64,000 nt of DNA from Citrobacter sp. On2M. Lineage in GTDB: Bacteria > Pseudomonadota > Gammaproteobacteria > Enterobacterales > Enterobacteriaceae. Made by a program: the position numbers and the translations under genes. The first letter of the stretch is position 1. The number at the start of each line of letters is the position of its first letter. A model generated the notes under the pieces. It was not told the DNA's origin and searched no databases. It saw only the letters and a program-made list of their open reading frames with translations. Location of the stretch: assembly GCF_018035235.1 (NCBI RefSeq), contig NZ_WPCV01000002.1, forward strand, positions 124,001-188,000, read 5' to 3'. Shown in pieces: positions 11,020-22,574 of this stretch.

Positions 11020-12522
11020 ATGACCCAAACAATAAAAAAGATGAGCCTGATTGGTCTCATCCTCATGATATTTACGTCAGTTTTTGGATTTGCTAATAGC
11101 CCATCGGCTTTCTATTTAATGGGATACAGTGCTATTCCATGGTATGTATTTTCTGCATTATTATTCTTTATTCCATTCGCCTTAATGATGGCTGAAATGG
11201 GTTCTGCCTATCGTAAAGAAGAGGGCGGTATCTATTCCTGGATGAATAATAGCGTTGGACCACGCTATGCCTTTATCGGCACCTTTATGTGGTTCTCTTC
11301 CTATGTTATCTGGATGGTCAGCACTGCGGCGAAAGTCTGGGTACCTTTTTCAACCTTCTTATTTGGCGCAGACATGACGCAACATTGGCGTATCGCGGGG
11401 CTTGAGCCTACGCAGGTCGTCGGACTGCTCGCCGTTGGCTGGATGATTCTGGTGACCTGCGTGGCCTCCCTGGGTATTAATAAGATTGCCCGTATTACGG
11501 CAGTAGGCGGAATTGCCGTAATGTGTCTTAATTTAGTTCTGTTGTTAGTGAGTGTCGCTATTTTGTTATTAACTGGTGGCCACTTTGCTCAGGATATTAA
11601 TTTTATCTCCTCGCCTAATCCGGGATATCAGTCCGGTCTGGCCATGCTGTCATTTGTGGTATTTGCCATTTTTGCTTACGGTGGAATAGAAGCCGTGGGT
11701 GGATTAGTTGATAAAACGGAAAAACCCGAAAAGAATTTTGCGAAAGGCATTGTTTTTGCCGCGATTGTGATTTCTGTGGGTTATTCGCTGGCTATTTTTT
11801 TATGGGGTGTTAGTACTAACTGGCAGCAGGTATTAAGTAATAGCTCGGTTAACCTCGGCAATATTACTTATATCCTGATGAAAAGCCTTGGGATGACGTT
11901 GGGTAATGCGCTGCATCTTTCCCCTGAGACCGCGATGGCGATGGGCGAATGGTTCGCGCGTATTACCGGACTTTCTATGTTCCTCGCTTATACCGGCGCG
12001 TTTTTCACGCTCAGCTACTCGCCGTTGAAAGCGATTATTCAGGGTACGCCGAAGGCATTGTGGCCCGCACCGATGACCAAACTGAATGCGGTGGGAATGC
12101 CGACGACCGCAATGTGGTTGCAGTGTCTGTTGGTAAGCCTGTTTATCCTGCTGGTTTCGTTTGGCGGCGATACGGCTTCAGCGTTCTACAACAAACTGAC
12201 CCTGATGGCGAACGTTTCGATGACGCTGCCGTATCTGTTCCTTGCGCTGGCATTTCCGTTCTTTAAATCCCGCACGGGTCTGGAAAGACCGTTTGTTGTC
12301 TTTAAAACCCGAGCGGCGACGCTACTGGCAACAGGCGTGGTAGTACTGGTGGTGACGTTTGCCAACGTATTCACCATCATCCAGCCGGTAATTGAAGCCG
12401 GGGACTGGAACAGCGCATTGTGGATGACCGGTGGCCCAATCTTCTTCTCGCTGCTGGCGATGGCGATTTATCAGAACTACAGCCGCCGCAAGGTCAACGA
12501 ACCTGAGTGGGCGGTGGAATAA
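11020..12522 (+). CDS. yjeM: APC-family amino acid transporter YjeM
   Basis: 500-aa inner-membrane protein with about 12-13 hydrophobic helices and the N-terminal signature of APC-superfamily amino acid/polyamine transporters (LILMIFTSVFGFANSP, residues about 12-27). It matches YjeM of E. coli in length and neighbours. The substrate is unknown, and glutamate/GABA-antiporter-like relatives exist. The first 100 codons are AT-richer than neighbouring genes. In K-12, yjeN and yjeO follow; here the next gene is mscM directly, so those two small genes are absent. Confidence 0.9.
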   Translation: MTQTIKKMSLIGLILMIFTSVFGFANSPSAFYLMGYSAIPWYVFSALLFFIPFALMMAEMGSAYRKEEGGIYSWMNNSVGPRYAFIGTFMWFSSYVIWMVSTAAKVWVPFSTFLFGADMTQHWRIAGLEPTQVVGLLAVGWMILVTCVASLGINKIARITAVGGIAVMCLNLVLLLVSVAILLLTGGHFAQDINFISSPNPGYQSGLAMLSFVVFAIFAYGGIEAVGGLVDKTEKPEKNFAKGIVFAAIVISVGYSLAIFLWGVSTNWQQVLSNSSVNLGNITYILMKSLGMTLGNALHLSPETAMAMGEWFARITGLSMFLAYTGAFFTLSYSPLKAIIQGTPKALWPAPMTKLNAVGMPTTAMWLQCLLVSLFILLVSFGGDTASAFYNKLTLMANVSMTLPYLFLALAFPFFKSRTGLERPFVVFKTRAATLLATGVVVLVVTFANVFTIIQPVIEAGDWNSALWMTGGPIFFSLLAMAIYQNYSRRKVNEPEWAVE

Positions 12523-12534
12523 ACATCCTACCTA

Positions 12535-12570
12535 ATCCGGCCTACAAAGAAGCATCTTCGTAGACCGGAT
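12535..12570. repeat. REP-like hairpin between yjeM and mscM
   Basis: Imperfect inverted repeat with terminal ATCCGG/CCGGAT arms (12535-12540 with 12565-12570) and further pairing inside. The sequence (CCGG...CTAC...GTAG...CCGG) resembles one degenerate enterobacterial REP unit. It lies between tail-to-tail genes and could serve as a 3'-end structure for both. Confidence 0.6.
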
Positions 12571-12587
12571 ACGCTGTAGCCGTCTGT

Positions 12588-15500
12588 TTACAAACTTCCC
12601 GCCGGGCGACTGCCTCTGCCCGCAGAACTTAACGTTCTACCCGTTTGCTTACCCCCCAGACTCTCCAGACGCATCTGGAACGGTGGGAATGGCATATCGA
12701 TACCGTGCTCGCGGAAACCAGCCAGTATCAGCTGATGGATCTCGTGGCGCAGCGGCATACGGTGCCCCATCTCTGCGGCATAGATACGCAGTTCGAAGAT
12801 TTGAATCCCCTGCTGCAGGTCAACCAGAAAGACTTCTGGCGCCGGGTTATCGATAACCAGTGAACAGCGGTGTGCGGCAGTAAGCAGGATCTGCGTCACT
12901 TCCTCGCTGTTCGCCTCCGACGGTGCCGGGATGGTTAACACTACGCGGGTGACCGAATCTGACAACGACCAGTTGATAAACTGCTCGGTGATAAAGGCTT
13001 TGTTGGGCACGATGATCTCTTTGCGGTCCCAGTCGCTGATGGTCGTGGCGCGGGTATTAATTTTCGTCACGCTACCGGTAAGATCGCGAATTGTCACCGT
13101 GTCGCCAATGCGGATTGGTTTTTCAAACAGGATAATCAGGCCTGAAATAAAGTTGGCGAAGATTTCCTGCAAACCAAAGCCCAGACCAACACCGAGAGCC
13201 GCCACCAGCCATTGCAGTTTGGACCACTCAATACCGATCATCGAGAAGCCAACCAGACCGCCAATCAGCATTAGCAGGTACTTGGTGATAGTGGTGATGG
13301 CGTAACCGGTGCCGGGGGTTAAATCCAGATGTTGCAGCAGCGCCAGTTCCAGCAACGCGGGCAGGTTGCGTACTAATTGGGTGGTGATGATAAACACCAG
13401 AATTGCGATAAGCACTGCACCCAGCGTTATCGGCTCCAGGCTTTCCACGCCCTGCACCGTAGAGGTGACATCCCACAGCGAGATGTTTTCCAGGAAGCCA
13501 AAAGCGGAATGAATTTCTGACCACAGCACAATGACCGAGAGCAGGGCGATAAGCATCAGGATAGAACGCACCAGACGCAGCGATTGCGCGCTGATAGCAT
13601 CCAGATCCACTTCGCTTTCATCAACATCAATTGTGCCTTCAAGACTGGTGGAATGCGGCGGTTCTTCTTCACCCCGCGCGCGCTGCGCAAGCATTTCGGC
13701 GCGTCGATGCTTGGCGCGATCGAAGGCCAGGCGGCGGCGCTGGATCAGCATCCAGCGGCGGATGACGTGATAAACCACCAATAACAAGAACCAAATCGCC
13801 ACGGACGTTTCCAGACGTGCCAGCAACGCTTGTGACGTGGCGAGGTAGCCCACGGCTGCGGCGAGAATAGCAATCAGCGGCGCGCCCATCAGCATATTCC
13901 ATAGCATGCTGTTGACCATGTTGTCGCTGTTGCCCTCTTTATCGAGGTACAGCGGTATCCCGGCGCGTTTCAGGCTCAGGGTTACAACCGCCAGCGCACC
14001 GCAAATCAGAATAAAGCACAGACGTCCCAGTGAGGCGGAGAATTCCCGATCATTGAGATTATCAAACATAATCACCGCCATGATCAGCGGGACAATCAGT
14101 CCGATGCTCATCAGGTAATAGTGCATGGCTTTCGCGACGCGGTTACGTGGCCAGCCAAAGTGGGCAATGAACAAACCGTTGGGACGCGCAAAGGTGGCGC
14201 AAATCATTACCGCCCATAGCATAGGCACCGTGGCGGTAACGCCATCGCCGATAGCAACAGCCAGCGGGTAAGGCCAGGCTTCCTGCAACCCGTAACCGAG
14301 CGTTGCCCACAGCACCGGCAACGGCGAAGCGACGAGTATTGACCAGAAAACCGTGCGTATCGTCAACCAGAAGTGGTCCTGGGTGACTTTCCCGACCCGC
14401 GCTGATGAACGCTCCAGAAAACGGGTGAAATGTTTGCGCGAAGAGAGGCTAAAGCCAACCAGCACCAATGCCGCGAAAAGCGGTAGCAGCGTTTCTTTGC
14501 TGGTCAGCATCATGATGCTGGCTTTACCCAACTGATTAAACGTATCTAATGAGATCAAACGTCGCAAATCCTGAACGATGTCGACAGGCCAGGAGAGCGA
14601 GATGGGGCTGACGTCTGACGTCCAGAACAGATAGCGGTGCGTTGCTTCGTTGACCTCTTTTAGCGCATCTTCCAGTTGGCTGTTGGAGACCTTGAGTTTG
14701 GTCAGCTCAAGGATCAGGGTATCGCCACCCTGTAACAGAGAGTTCAGCAACTCACGCTGGGTGCGTAGCTGGGCGTTGAGAATGCTGCTCTGTTCAGCAG
14801 TTAGCGGTTGTCCATCGGCCTGATGAATCTGACGCAGTTGCGGCTGTTTGTTGAGGAGATCTTCATAGCGCATACGGTGCACGCGTAGCTGCGCCATTTC
14901 GGTATCCAACTGCTGGGGTTTGGGCATTTCCGGTAAACGGGATACCTGCGCGCGCAGCGCTTCTCCCAGCATATTTGAGACCCCAAGCCATTGGGACTGC
15001 TCTCGCAGCGTATTCAATGCCTGGCGCACCTGTAATGTTTGACTGGCGGCCTGACGCTGTTGCGAGGCAACCAGGTCCATACGCTGCGCCTGCTGGTTTA
15101 AGGCCTGAGACAGTTCGCGGTTAACTTTGAACTGGTCAACAATGCCTTCCGGCAGCCCCGCGCTGTTTTCCGCCAGCAGTTCGGTGCTTTCCAGCGCTCG
15201 CTCTGCTTCACGCTGGCGCTGACTGTTGAGTTGGTTGCGCAAAGCCTGCAGGTAAGTATCAAGCTGTTGGCTCTGTTTTTCCGCAAGCTCTGAGCGCATA
15301 CGTGCCAGTTCCTGGCGGTTATTGGCGGAAAGCTGCGCCAGCTCCAGTTCATCGACCAGAGCTTTGAGTTTGGCGGATTCAGCCTGCATCGCCTGATTCT
15401 GCGCGGGATTCGCGTTGGCGGCACCAATACGTCGCTCAAGCTCATTGAGCTGGCGGCGGGCATCGGTTTGCTGTTGAGGAAGCTGACTTAAGGAGTCGGC

Positions 15501-15902
15501 GATTTCCCGGGCGCGATCCTGCTCCTGCTGGGCTTGACGACTCTTTTCCAATAGCTGGCTGCTGACCTGGAGGATCTCCTGGTTTAACGCATCGGTGGTG
15601 AGTCCGGTTGGCACATTGCGCGGTTCATCGCGCAGGTTGCTAAGCTGCGCGCGTAATGTTGCGGACAGCTTGGGGAAGTTATCAATAACCTGTTGATATT
15701 GTTGGGCTCGCTCGAGAGATCCTTTACGCTCTTCAAGGGCATTCAGCGCGGACTGGAGCGCCTCGACGGTTTCTGGCTGAGCGGGTTTTGCCGCCTTTGC
15801 CTGCTCCAGTTCCTGGGTGAGTTGTTTGGCATCGGGGGCCGTCGCAGCGTACGCCCCCAGGCTGAGGCACCAGGCCATCAGAAAAGTGATAATCAGGCGC
15901 AC
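12588..15902 (-). CDS. mscM: Miniconductance mechanosensitive channel MscM
   Basis: 1104-aa large MscS-family channel (former yjeP). An N-terminal signal peptide (about 1-19) is followed by a long Gln/Ala/Leu-rich periplasmic coiled-coil region (about 20-460) and about eleven membrane helices. The MscS pore and beta domain lie near residues 900-1010 (GVGLGFGLQEIFANFISG, then KPIRIGDTVTI). It protects against hypo-osmotic shock. The stop lies beyond a polar tail, ending AGSL. It follows psd with a 17-base gap, the psd-mscM operon order of E. coli. Confidence 0.96.
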   Translation of the reverse strand: MRLIITFLMAWCLSLGAYAATAPDAKQLTQELEQAKAAKPAQPETVEALQSALNALEERKGSLERAQQYQQVIDNFPKLSATLRAQLSNLRDEPRNVPTGLTTDALNQEILQVSSQLLEKSRQAQQEQDRAREIADSLSQLPQQQTDARRQLNELERRIGAANANPAQNQAMQAESAKLKALVDELELAQLSANNRQELARMRSELAEKQSQQLDTYLQALRNQLNSQRQREAERALESTELLAENSAGLPEGIVDQFKVNRELSQALNQQAQRMDLVASQQRQAASQTLQVRQALNTLREQSQWLGVSNMLGEALRAQVSRLPEMPKPQQLDTEMAQLRVHRMRYEDLLNKQPQLRQIHQADGQPLTAEQSSILNAQLRTQRELLNSLLQGGDTLILELTKLKVSNSQLEDALKEVNEATHRYLFWTSDVSPISLSWPVDIVQDLRRLISLDTFNQLGKASIMMLTSKETLLPLFAALVLVGFSLSSRKHFTRFLERSSARVGKVTQDHFWLTIRTVFWSILVASPLPVLWATLGYGLQEAWPYPLAVAIGDGVTATVPMLWAVMICATFARPNGLFIAHFGWPRNRVAKAMHYYLMSIGLIVPLIMAVIMFDNLNDREFSASLGRLCFILICGALAVVTLSLKRAGIPLYLDKEGNSDNMVNSMLWNMLMGAPLIAILAAAVGYLATSQALLARLETSVAIWFLLLVVYHVIRRWMLIQRRRLAFDRAKHRRAEMLAQRARGEEEPPHSTSLEGTIDVDESEVDLDAISAQSLRLVRSILMLIALLSVIVLWSEIHSAFGFLENISLWDVTSTVQGVESLEPITLGAVLIAILVFIITTQLVRNLPALLELALLQHLDLTPGTGYAITTITKYLLMLIGGLVGFSMIGIEWSKLQWLVAALGVGLGFGLQEIFANFISGLIILFEKPIRIGDTVTIRDLTGSVTKINTRATTISDWDRKEIIVPNKAFITEQFINWSLSDSVTRVVLTIPAPSEANSEEVTQILLTAAHRCSLVIDNPAPEVFLVDLQQGIQIFELRIYAAEMGHRMPLRHEIHQLILAGFREHGIDMPFPPFQMRLESLGGKQTGRTLSSAGRGSRPAGSL

Positions 15903-15919
15903 AGCAGCGATTCCTATGT

Positions 15920-16888
15920 TTAACTTTCGTCTTTTTTGTCGTCAACCAGCGGGCTGGCATCGTGTTCTGCTTCGATCTCTTCTTTCGTTAGCGGGGCAGG
16001 TTCTGCCTCTGGCGTCACGAAAGTCTCGGTCGAGATGGCCATTGGTTGGCCAATTTTTGTCACGGAAAGGTCCTGCAACTGCTCAACCAGGTTAACTTTG
16101 CCCGGCGCGAACAGGTTGATGACGGTGGAACCGAGCTTAAAGCGACCCATTTCCTGACCTTTCAGCAGCGCCACCGATCCTTCGCTTTCGCCTTCCGGCC
16201 AGGTCCAGCGTTTAATGACGCCTTCACGCGGTGGGGTAATGGTGCCAGCCCAGGCGGTTTCAATACTGCCGACGATGGTCGCACCGACCAGAATCTGCAC
16301 CATCGGACCAAATTCGGTATCAAACAAGCAGATTACGCGTTCGTTGCGTGCAAACAGGTTCGGCACGTTTTGCGCAGTCAGGATGTTTACAGAGAAGAGA
16401 TCGCCCGGTACATACATCATTTCACGCAGGATACCGTTACACGGCATGTGTACACGGTGGTAATCGCGTGGAGACAAGTAAGTGGTCACAAACGTACCGT
16501 TGCGGAATTTGTCCGCCATCTGGTAGTTGCCGGCCAGCAGCGCTTCCAGGGTATAGCTGTGTCCTTTGGCCTGCAGCAGTTTGTCTTCTTCAATGTTACC
16601 TAACTGGTTAATCACACCGTCAGCAGGCATGACCAGAACGTTTGGATCGGTGTTGATCGGGCGCGCGTCATCGCGCAGCGGGCGAACAAAGAAGTCGTTA
16701 AAGGTGCGATAGCTTGCGGTGTCCGGCTTTTGTGCCTCTTTCATATCGACCTTGTAGTATTTCACGAACAGATCGATAACCAGTTTAGTTAGCCATCCAG
16801 CTCGTTTGCTTGCACCCCAACCCGCCAGGCGAGTGAGCCATAGTTTCGGCAGAATGTATTGTAGCGAAAGCTTAAATGAGTTTAACAA
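15920..16888 (-). CDS. psd: Phosphatidylserine decarboxylase proenzyme
   Basis: 322-aa proenzyme that makes phosphatidylethanolamine from phosphatidylserine at the inner membrane. The self-cleavage motif LGST is at 252-255; cleavage between G253 and S254 creates the pyruvoyl group on the small alpha subunit. The catalytic triad D90, H147 and S254 is intact. The C-terminal 35 residues are acidic and variable, as in E. coli. It is transcribed with mscM. In E. coli it has sigma-E and CpxR promoters; I could not identify these reliably in 16889-16980. Confidence 0.98.
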   Translation of the reverse strand: MLNSFKLSLQYILPKLWLTRLAGWGASKRAGWLTKLVIDLFVKYYKVDMKEAQKPDTASYRTFNDFFVRPLRDDARPINTDPNVLVMPADGVINQLGNIEEDKLLQAKGHSYTLEALLAGNYQMADKFRNGTFVTTYLSPRDYHRVHMPCNGILREMMYVPGDLFSVNILTAQNVPNLFARNERVICLFDTEFGPMVQILVGATIVGSIETAWAGTITPPREGVIKRWTWPEGESEGSVALLKGQEMGRFKLGSTVINLFAPGKVNLVEQLQDLSVTKIGQPMAISTETFVTPEAEPAPLTKEEIEAEHDASPLVDDKKDES

Positions 16889-16916
16889 GGTAGCCTCCAG
16901 GCCATAATTTGTTCCC

Positions 16917-16938
16917 GATCCGGCATACGGGCCGGATC
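16917..16938. repeat. REP-like hairpin between rsgA and psd
   Basis: Perfect 8-bp inverted repeat GATCCGGC/GCCGGATC (16917-16924 with 16931-16938, loop of 6), in the 92-bp gap between two genes of the same strand. It may be a shortened REP unit or an rsgA 3' structure; no T-run follows it on the minus strand. Confidence 0.5.
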
Positions 16939-16980
16939 CTGAAAAAAGGGGGACGATTCTAGCGATGCTTAGCTTAGTTG

Positions 16981-18033
16981 TCAGTTGTCTGTATCAGAAA
17001 AGTTTTTACGCGTTTTTACCTGCGCCATGCTTTCCAGGATGCGGTGATAATTTTCAAACCGAGTTTCGGCTATGGCCCCTTTTTCTACAGCCTCACGGAT
17101 AGCGCAGCCTGGATCGGTATCATGCTTGCAGTCGCGGTATTTGCAGTGGCCCAGGTAGTCATGGAATTCGACAAAGCCCTGCGTGATTTGTTCCGGCTCC
17201 AGATGCCACAACCCGAACTCACGAACGCCAGGGGAGTCGATCACGTCACCGCCATGCGGGAAATGATACAGACGAGAGGCCGTGGTGGTATGCTGTCCAA
17301 GGCCGGAGTTGTTGGAGACATCGTTGGTCAGGATCTCTTCCTGCAGCCCGAGAAGGTTATTAAGCAGGCTGGATTTCCCTACGCCCGACTGACCGGCAAA
17401 AATGCTGATGCGATCGGTTAATGCTTCTTCAAGTGGTTTCAGACCGTCTTTAGTGCGGCTTGATACCATCAACACGCGATAGCCAATGTGGCGATAGATA
17501 TCCATCTGTTCGTTAACAAAGGCCATGCCTTCGCTATCCAGCAGATCGATCTTATTCAGTACGATAATTGGTTCAACGTGTAGTGTTTCACAGGCTACAA
17601 GATACCGGTCGATAATATTGAGTGACAGCTCGGGTAAAATGGCTGAGACAATAACGATCTGGTTGATGTTGGCGGCAATGGGTTTCACCCCGTCGTAAAA
17701 ATCGGGACGTGTCAGTACTGAGGTACGCTCGTGTACCGCCTCAACGATGCCTTTGACATTCACACCTTCTGCTGCCGCTTTACCCGGGCGCCAGACGACG
17801 CGATCGCCGGTAACCAGCGAGCGAATTGTACGGCGGATATTGCAGCGGTGAATCTCGCCGTCAGCGGATTCCACGTCGGCATGCATGCCAAAACGGCTGA
17901 TAACGATGCCTTCGGCGGTTTCGCCAAACAGGTTGTCGTCGTAGTCTGGCTTCTCCGTGGACGTTTTAAGACGACGCTGGTGATTGGCATTCACTCGGCG
18001 CTGTTGGCCTTTGGAGAGTTTATTCTTACTCAA
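16981..18033 (-). CDS. rsgA: Small ribosomal subunit GTPase RsgA (TTG start)
   Basis: 350-aa circularly permuted GTPase that acts in late 30S maturation. Domain order: basic tail and OB fold (1-110), then the permuted G domain with G4 NKIDLL (about 174), G1 [10 protein letters not shown] (about 214) and G3 DSPGVREF, and a zinc knuckle with CKYRDCKH and CAI near the C terminus. The TTG at 18033 gives the conserved N terminus (M)[12 protein letters not shown] and has AGGAG nine bases upstream. An ATG at 18066 would place that SD inside the gene, so I prefer TTG. It diverges from orn. Confidence 0.95.
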   Translation of the reverse strand: MSKNKLSKGQQRRVNANHQRRLKTSTEKPDYDDNLFGETAEGIVISRFGMHADVESADGEIHRCNIRRTIRSLVTGDRVVWRPGKAAAEGVNVKGIVEAVHERTSVLTRPDFYDGVKPIAANINQIVIVSAILPELSLNIIDRYLVACETLHVEPIIVLNKIDLLDSEGMAFVNEQMDIYRHIGYRVLMVSSRTKDGLKPLEEALTDRISIFAGQSGVGKSSLLNNLLGLQEEILTNDVSNNSGLGQHTTTASRLYHFPHGGDVIDSPGVREFGLWHLEPEQITQGFVEFHDYLGHCKYRDCKHDTDPGCAIREAVEKGAIAETRFENYHRILESMAQVKTRKNFSDTDN

Positions 18034-18138
18034 TCGGACTGGCTCCTGGTCGCCCATGATGGGCAAAACATTTATGATACACGCAATTTTAGACGAATAT
18101 AGTCACACTGAATGTGACGCTGAAGGGTGGAAAATAGC

Positions 18139-18684
18139 ATGAGTGCCAATGAAAACAACCTGATTTGGATCGATCTGGAGATGACAGGCCTGGATCCCGA
18201 GCGCGATCGCATTATTGAGATCGCCACGCTGGTGACGGATGCCGACCTGAATATTCTGGCTGAAGGACCGACAATTGCGGTGCACCAATCCGACGAACAA
18301 CTGGCGTTAATGGATGACTGGAACGTACGTACACATACCGGTAGCGGGTTGGTGGATCGCGTGAAGGCAAGCACCATGGGAGATCGTGAAGCCGAATTGG
18401 CCACCCTGGCGTTTTTGAAAGAGTGGGTTCCAGAAGGAAAATCACCTATCTGCGGCAACAGCATCGGTCAGGATCGTCGTTTCCTGTTTAAATACATGCC
18501 GGAGCTGGAGGCGTATTTCCATTATCGCTATCTGGACGTCAGCACGCTCAAAGAGCTGGCGCGTCGCTGGAAGCCGGAAATTCTGGCTGGCTTCACCAAG
18601 CAGGGAACACATCAGGCTATGGACGATATTCGTGAATCGGTTGCCGAGCTTGCTTACTATCGCGAACATTTTATTAAGCTCTGA
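18139..18684 (+). CDS. orn: Oligoribonuclease
   Basis: 181-aa DEDDh-type 3'-5' exonuclease that degrades 2-5 nt RNAs to mononucleotides, the last step of RNA turnover; it also removes pGpG from c-di-GMP breakdown. The catalytic residues are in place: D12 and E14 (WIDLEMTG), the aspartate in [10 protein letters not shown], and H and D in [11 protein letters not shown]. The start at 18139 (MSANENN) is the conserved one, with GAAGGG upstream; an in-frame ATG at 18127 adds four residues. It is essential in E. coli. The next feature is the glyVXY tRNA operon, beyond a terminator. Confidence 0.97.
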   Translation: MSANENNLIWIDLEMTGLDPERDRIIEIATLVTDADLNILAEGPTIAVHQSDEQLALMDDWNVRTHTGSGLVDRVKASTMGDREAELATLAFLKEWVPEGKSPICGNSIGQDRRFLFKYMPELEAYFHYRYLDVSTLKELARRWKPEILAGFTKQGTHQAMDDIRESVAELAYYREHFIKL

Positions 18685-18692
18685 TTTTGTTC

Positions 18693-18719
18693 TCCGGTGG
18701 CTTGCGTCACCGGGTTTTT
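18693..18719 (+). terminator. orn terminator
   Basis: A 7-bp stem (18693-18699 with 18708-18714, 8-base loop) followed by TTTTT, eight bases after the orn stop. Confidence 0.85.
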
Positions 18720-18792
18720 GACGCTAAATTGTTCAGCTTGATTGTAAAGTAATCACTTGAACGGATTTTCGAAAAAAACGTATTCAGGGGGG

Positions 18793-18828
18793 TTGCAGCT
18801 AAACGGATTTCTCGTATAATGCGCCTCC
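18793..18828 (+). promoter_or_regulatory. glyVXY promoter with GC-rich discriminator
   Basis: -35 TTGCAG (18793-18798), a 16-base spacer, and a perfect -10 TATAAT (18815-18820), followed directly by a GC-rich discriminator (GCGCCTCC). This is the hallmark of stable-RNA promoters under stringent control by ppGpp/DksA. The transcription start would be near 18827, leaving a leader of about 43 bases before the first tRNA. Confidence 0.88.
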
Positions 18829-18869
18829 CGTAACGACGCAGAAATGCGAATTACGACAGCAACAAATTT

Positions 18870-18945
<76 letters not shown>

Positions 18946-18982
18946 AAATTTGAAAATGCTTGTAAAGCAAAGACACACCCAA

Positions 18983-19058
<76 letters not shown>

Positions 19059-19094
19059 AAATTTGAAAGTGCTTATAAAGCACAGACCACCCAA

Positions 19095-19170
<76 letters not shown>

Positions 19171-19189
19171 AATTCTTACCCCAATAAAA

Positions 19190-19438
19190 ATATCCACAAC
19201 GACTAATCGCGTTGGGGGCGTTTTTTTTCGTCATTGACATACTCTTGTAAACAGACTTATCCACAGGTCCGGGTATTGTTCCTCGAATACAAAAAACTTC
19301 GCTGGGTGAATAGTATCATTTTAACCATCTGAAATTATTGAATTAATTATCATTTCAAATTGTTAATGCGATCACTTGACGATTTTTTCCCTCTTGAATA
19401 TCAATGTGTTTTTATTTTTATACACAAGCTGTGGATGA
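19190..19438. other. datA: DnaA-box cluster, likely datA locus
   Basis: Non-coding region between glyVXY and queG with four DnaA boxes against TTATNCACA: ATATCCACA at 19190-19198 (8/9), TTATCCACA at 19257-19265 (perfect), TTATACACA at 19418-19426 (perfect), and on the minus strand TCATCCACA at 19438-19430 (8/9). Between the two perfect boxes are IHF-like sites (TTTCAA-N4-TTA at 19353-19365; TATCAA-N4-TTT at 19399-19411). E. coli datA lies at this map position and uses DnaA boxes plus IHF to promote hydrolysis of DnaA-ATP, which limits re-initiation. The function here is inferred. Confidence 0.8.
19197..19228 (+). terminator. glyVXY terminator
   Basis: A short stem CAACG/CGTTG (19197-19201 with 19210-19214) and a G-rich stretch lead into eight T's (19221-19228), 27 bases after the third tRNA. 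It overlaps the end of a DnaA-like box. Confidence 0.75.
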
Positions 19439-19439
19439 C

Positions 19440-20577
19440 TTATGCGTCGCGCGGCAGACCCTTTTCAATGACCCTGACCAAACGTAGTTTCTTCGGTAAC
19501 TGCACCTCAACTACGCTGGCATTCCGCTTCTCAATTTGCTGAGCAATCGCCCAGTCTATGTGTTCGTCGAGAAGTGGGTGCTCACTTCTTCGACTTTCCA
19601 GCGCGTGAATAACCGCTTCATCCCATGGGGCATTACCCAACGCAACGGCGATATTTCGCAGCCAGCGCAGGTGGCCAATACGGCGAATGGCAGAACCTTC
19701 CGTGACTTTTAAAAACCACGCTTCGCTCCAGCTAAACAGTTCAATTAACTCCGGGGCATGAAGTTGCTTGCGGGGGGAGAAGTCATCCTCTGTCGTCAAC
19801 TGCGAATAGCGGTTCCACGGGCAGATGAGCTGACAATCATCGCAGCCATAAATTCGATTCCCCAGCAGAGGACGAAATTCTTCCGGGATCGCGCCTTCCA
19901 GTTCGATAGTGAGATACGAGATACAGCGGCGCGCATCTACCGTATAGGGTTCAACGATGGCCCCGGTTGGGCAGATGGTCATACATGCAACGCACTTCCC
20001 GCAGCCTTCTTCGACTGGCTCATCGACCGGCAGGGGTACGTCGATCAGTAATTCCCCGAGGAAGAAAAATGAACCTGCTTCACGATTGAGGATAAGTGAG
20101 TGCTTACCTGTCCAGCCAAGCCCGGCTTTTTCCGCCAAAGGACGCTCAAGAATGGGCGCGGAATCGACAAAAGGTCTAAAATTCAGCGAAGCGCAGTGCT
20201 GTTGGATCTTCTCCCCCAGCTTTTTTAAGCGGTTACGCAGTAGCTTATGGTAGTCGCGTCCAAGCGCGTAACGGCTGACATAACCGAGTGAGGGATTTTT
20301 CAACGTGCCGGCAAAGGCTGCATTAGCAGGAAGATAGTTCATACGTACGCTGATGACGCGTAGAGTACCGGGTAACAATTCGTGAGGTCGGGCGCGCATC
20401 ATGCCGTGACGGGCCATCCAGTCCATCTCGCCGTGGTATTGTTTATCCAGCCAGGCCTGCAGTTTGGGTTCCGCTTCGCTGAGGTCGGTATCGGCAATAC
20501 CGACCTGCTGAAAGCCAAGCTCCAGCCCCCACTGCTTAATATTTTGCGCTAACTGATTGAGATCGAGGGGCTCTGAC

Positions 20578-20579
<2 letters not shown>
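19440..20579 (-). CDS. queG: Epoxyqueuosine reductase QueG
   Basis: 379-aa cobalamin- and iron-sulfur-dependent enzyme that reduces epoxyqueuosine to queuosine in tRNA, the last step of the pathway. Two ferredoxin-like [4Fe-4S] motifs are visible: GCGKCVACMTICPTGA (about 190-205) and CDDCQLICPWN (about 245-255). The conserved C-terminal HEAT-like part includes IRRIGHLRWLRNIAVALGN. The start at 20579 (MSEPLDLN) matches the family. Its CAT/ATG start overlaps the start of the divergent nnr gene by two bases; a longer ORF to 20645 would extend deep into nnr and is rejected. Confidence 0.97.
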
Positions 20580-22558
<1,979 letters not shown>

Positions 22559-22574
22559 CCTTAAGGGTGGCGGG

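Noticed and set aside
16981-18066. ATG start of rsgA at 18066
   Set aside because: The AGGAG site lies inside such an extension, and TTG at 18033 gives the conserved N terminus and length.
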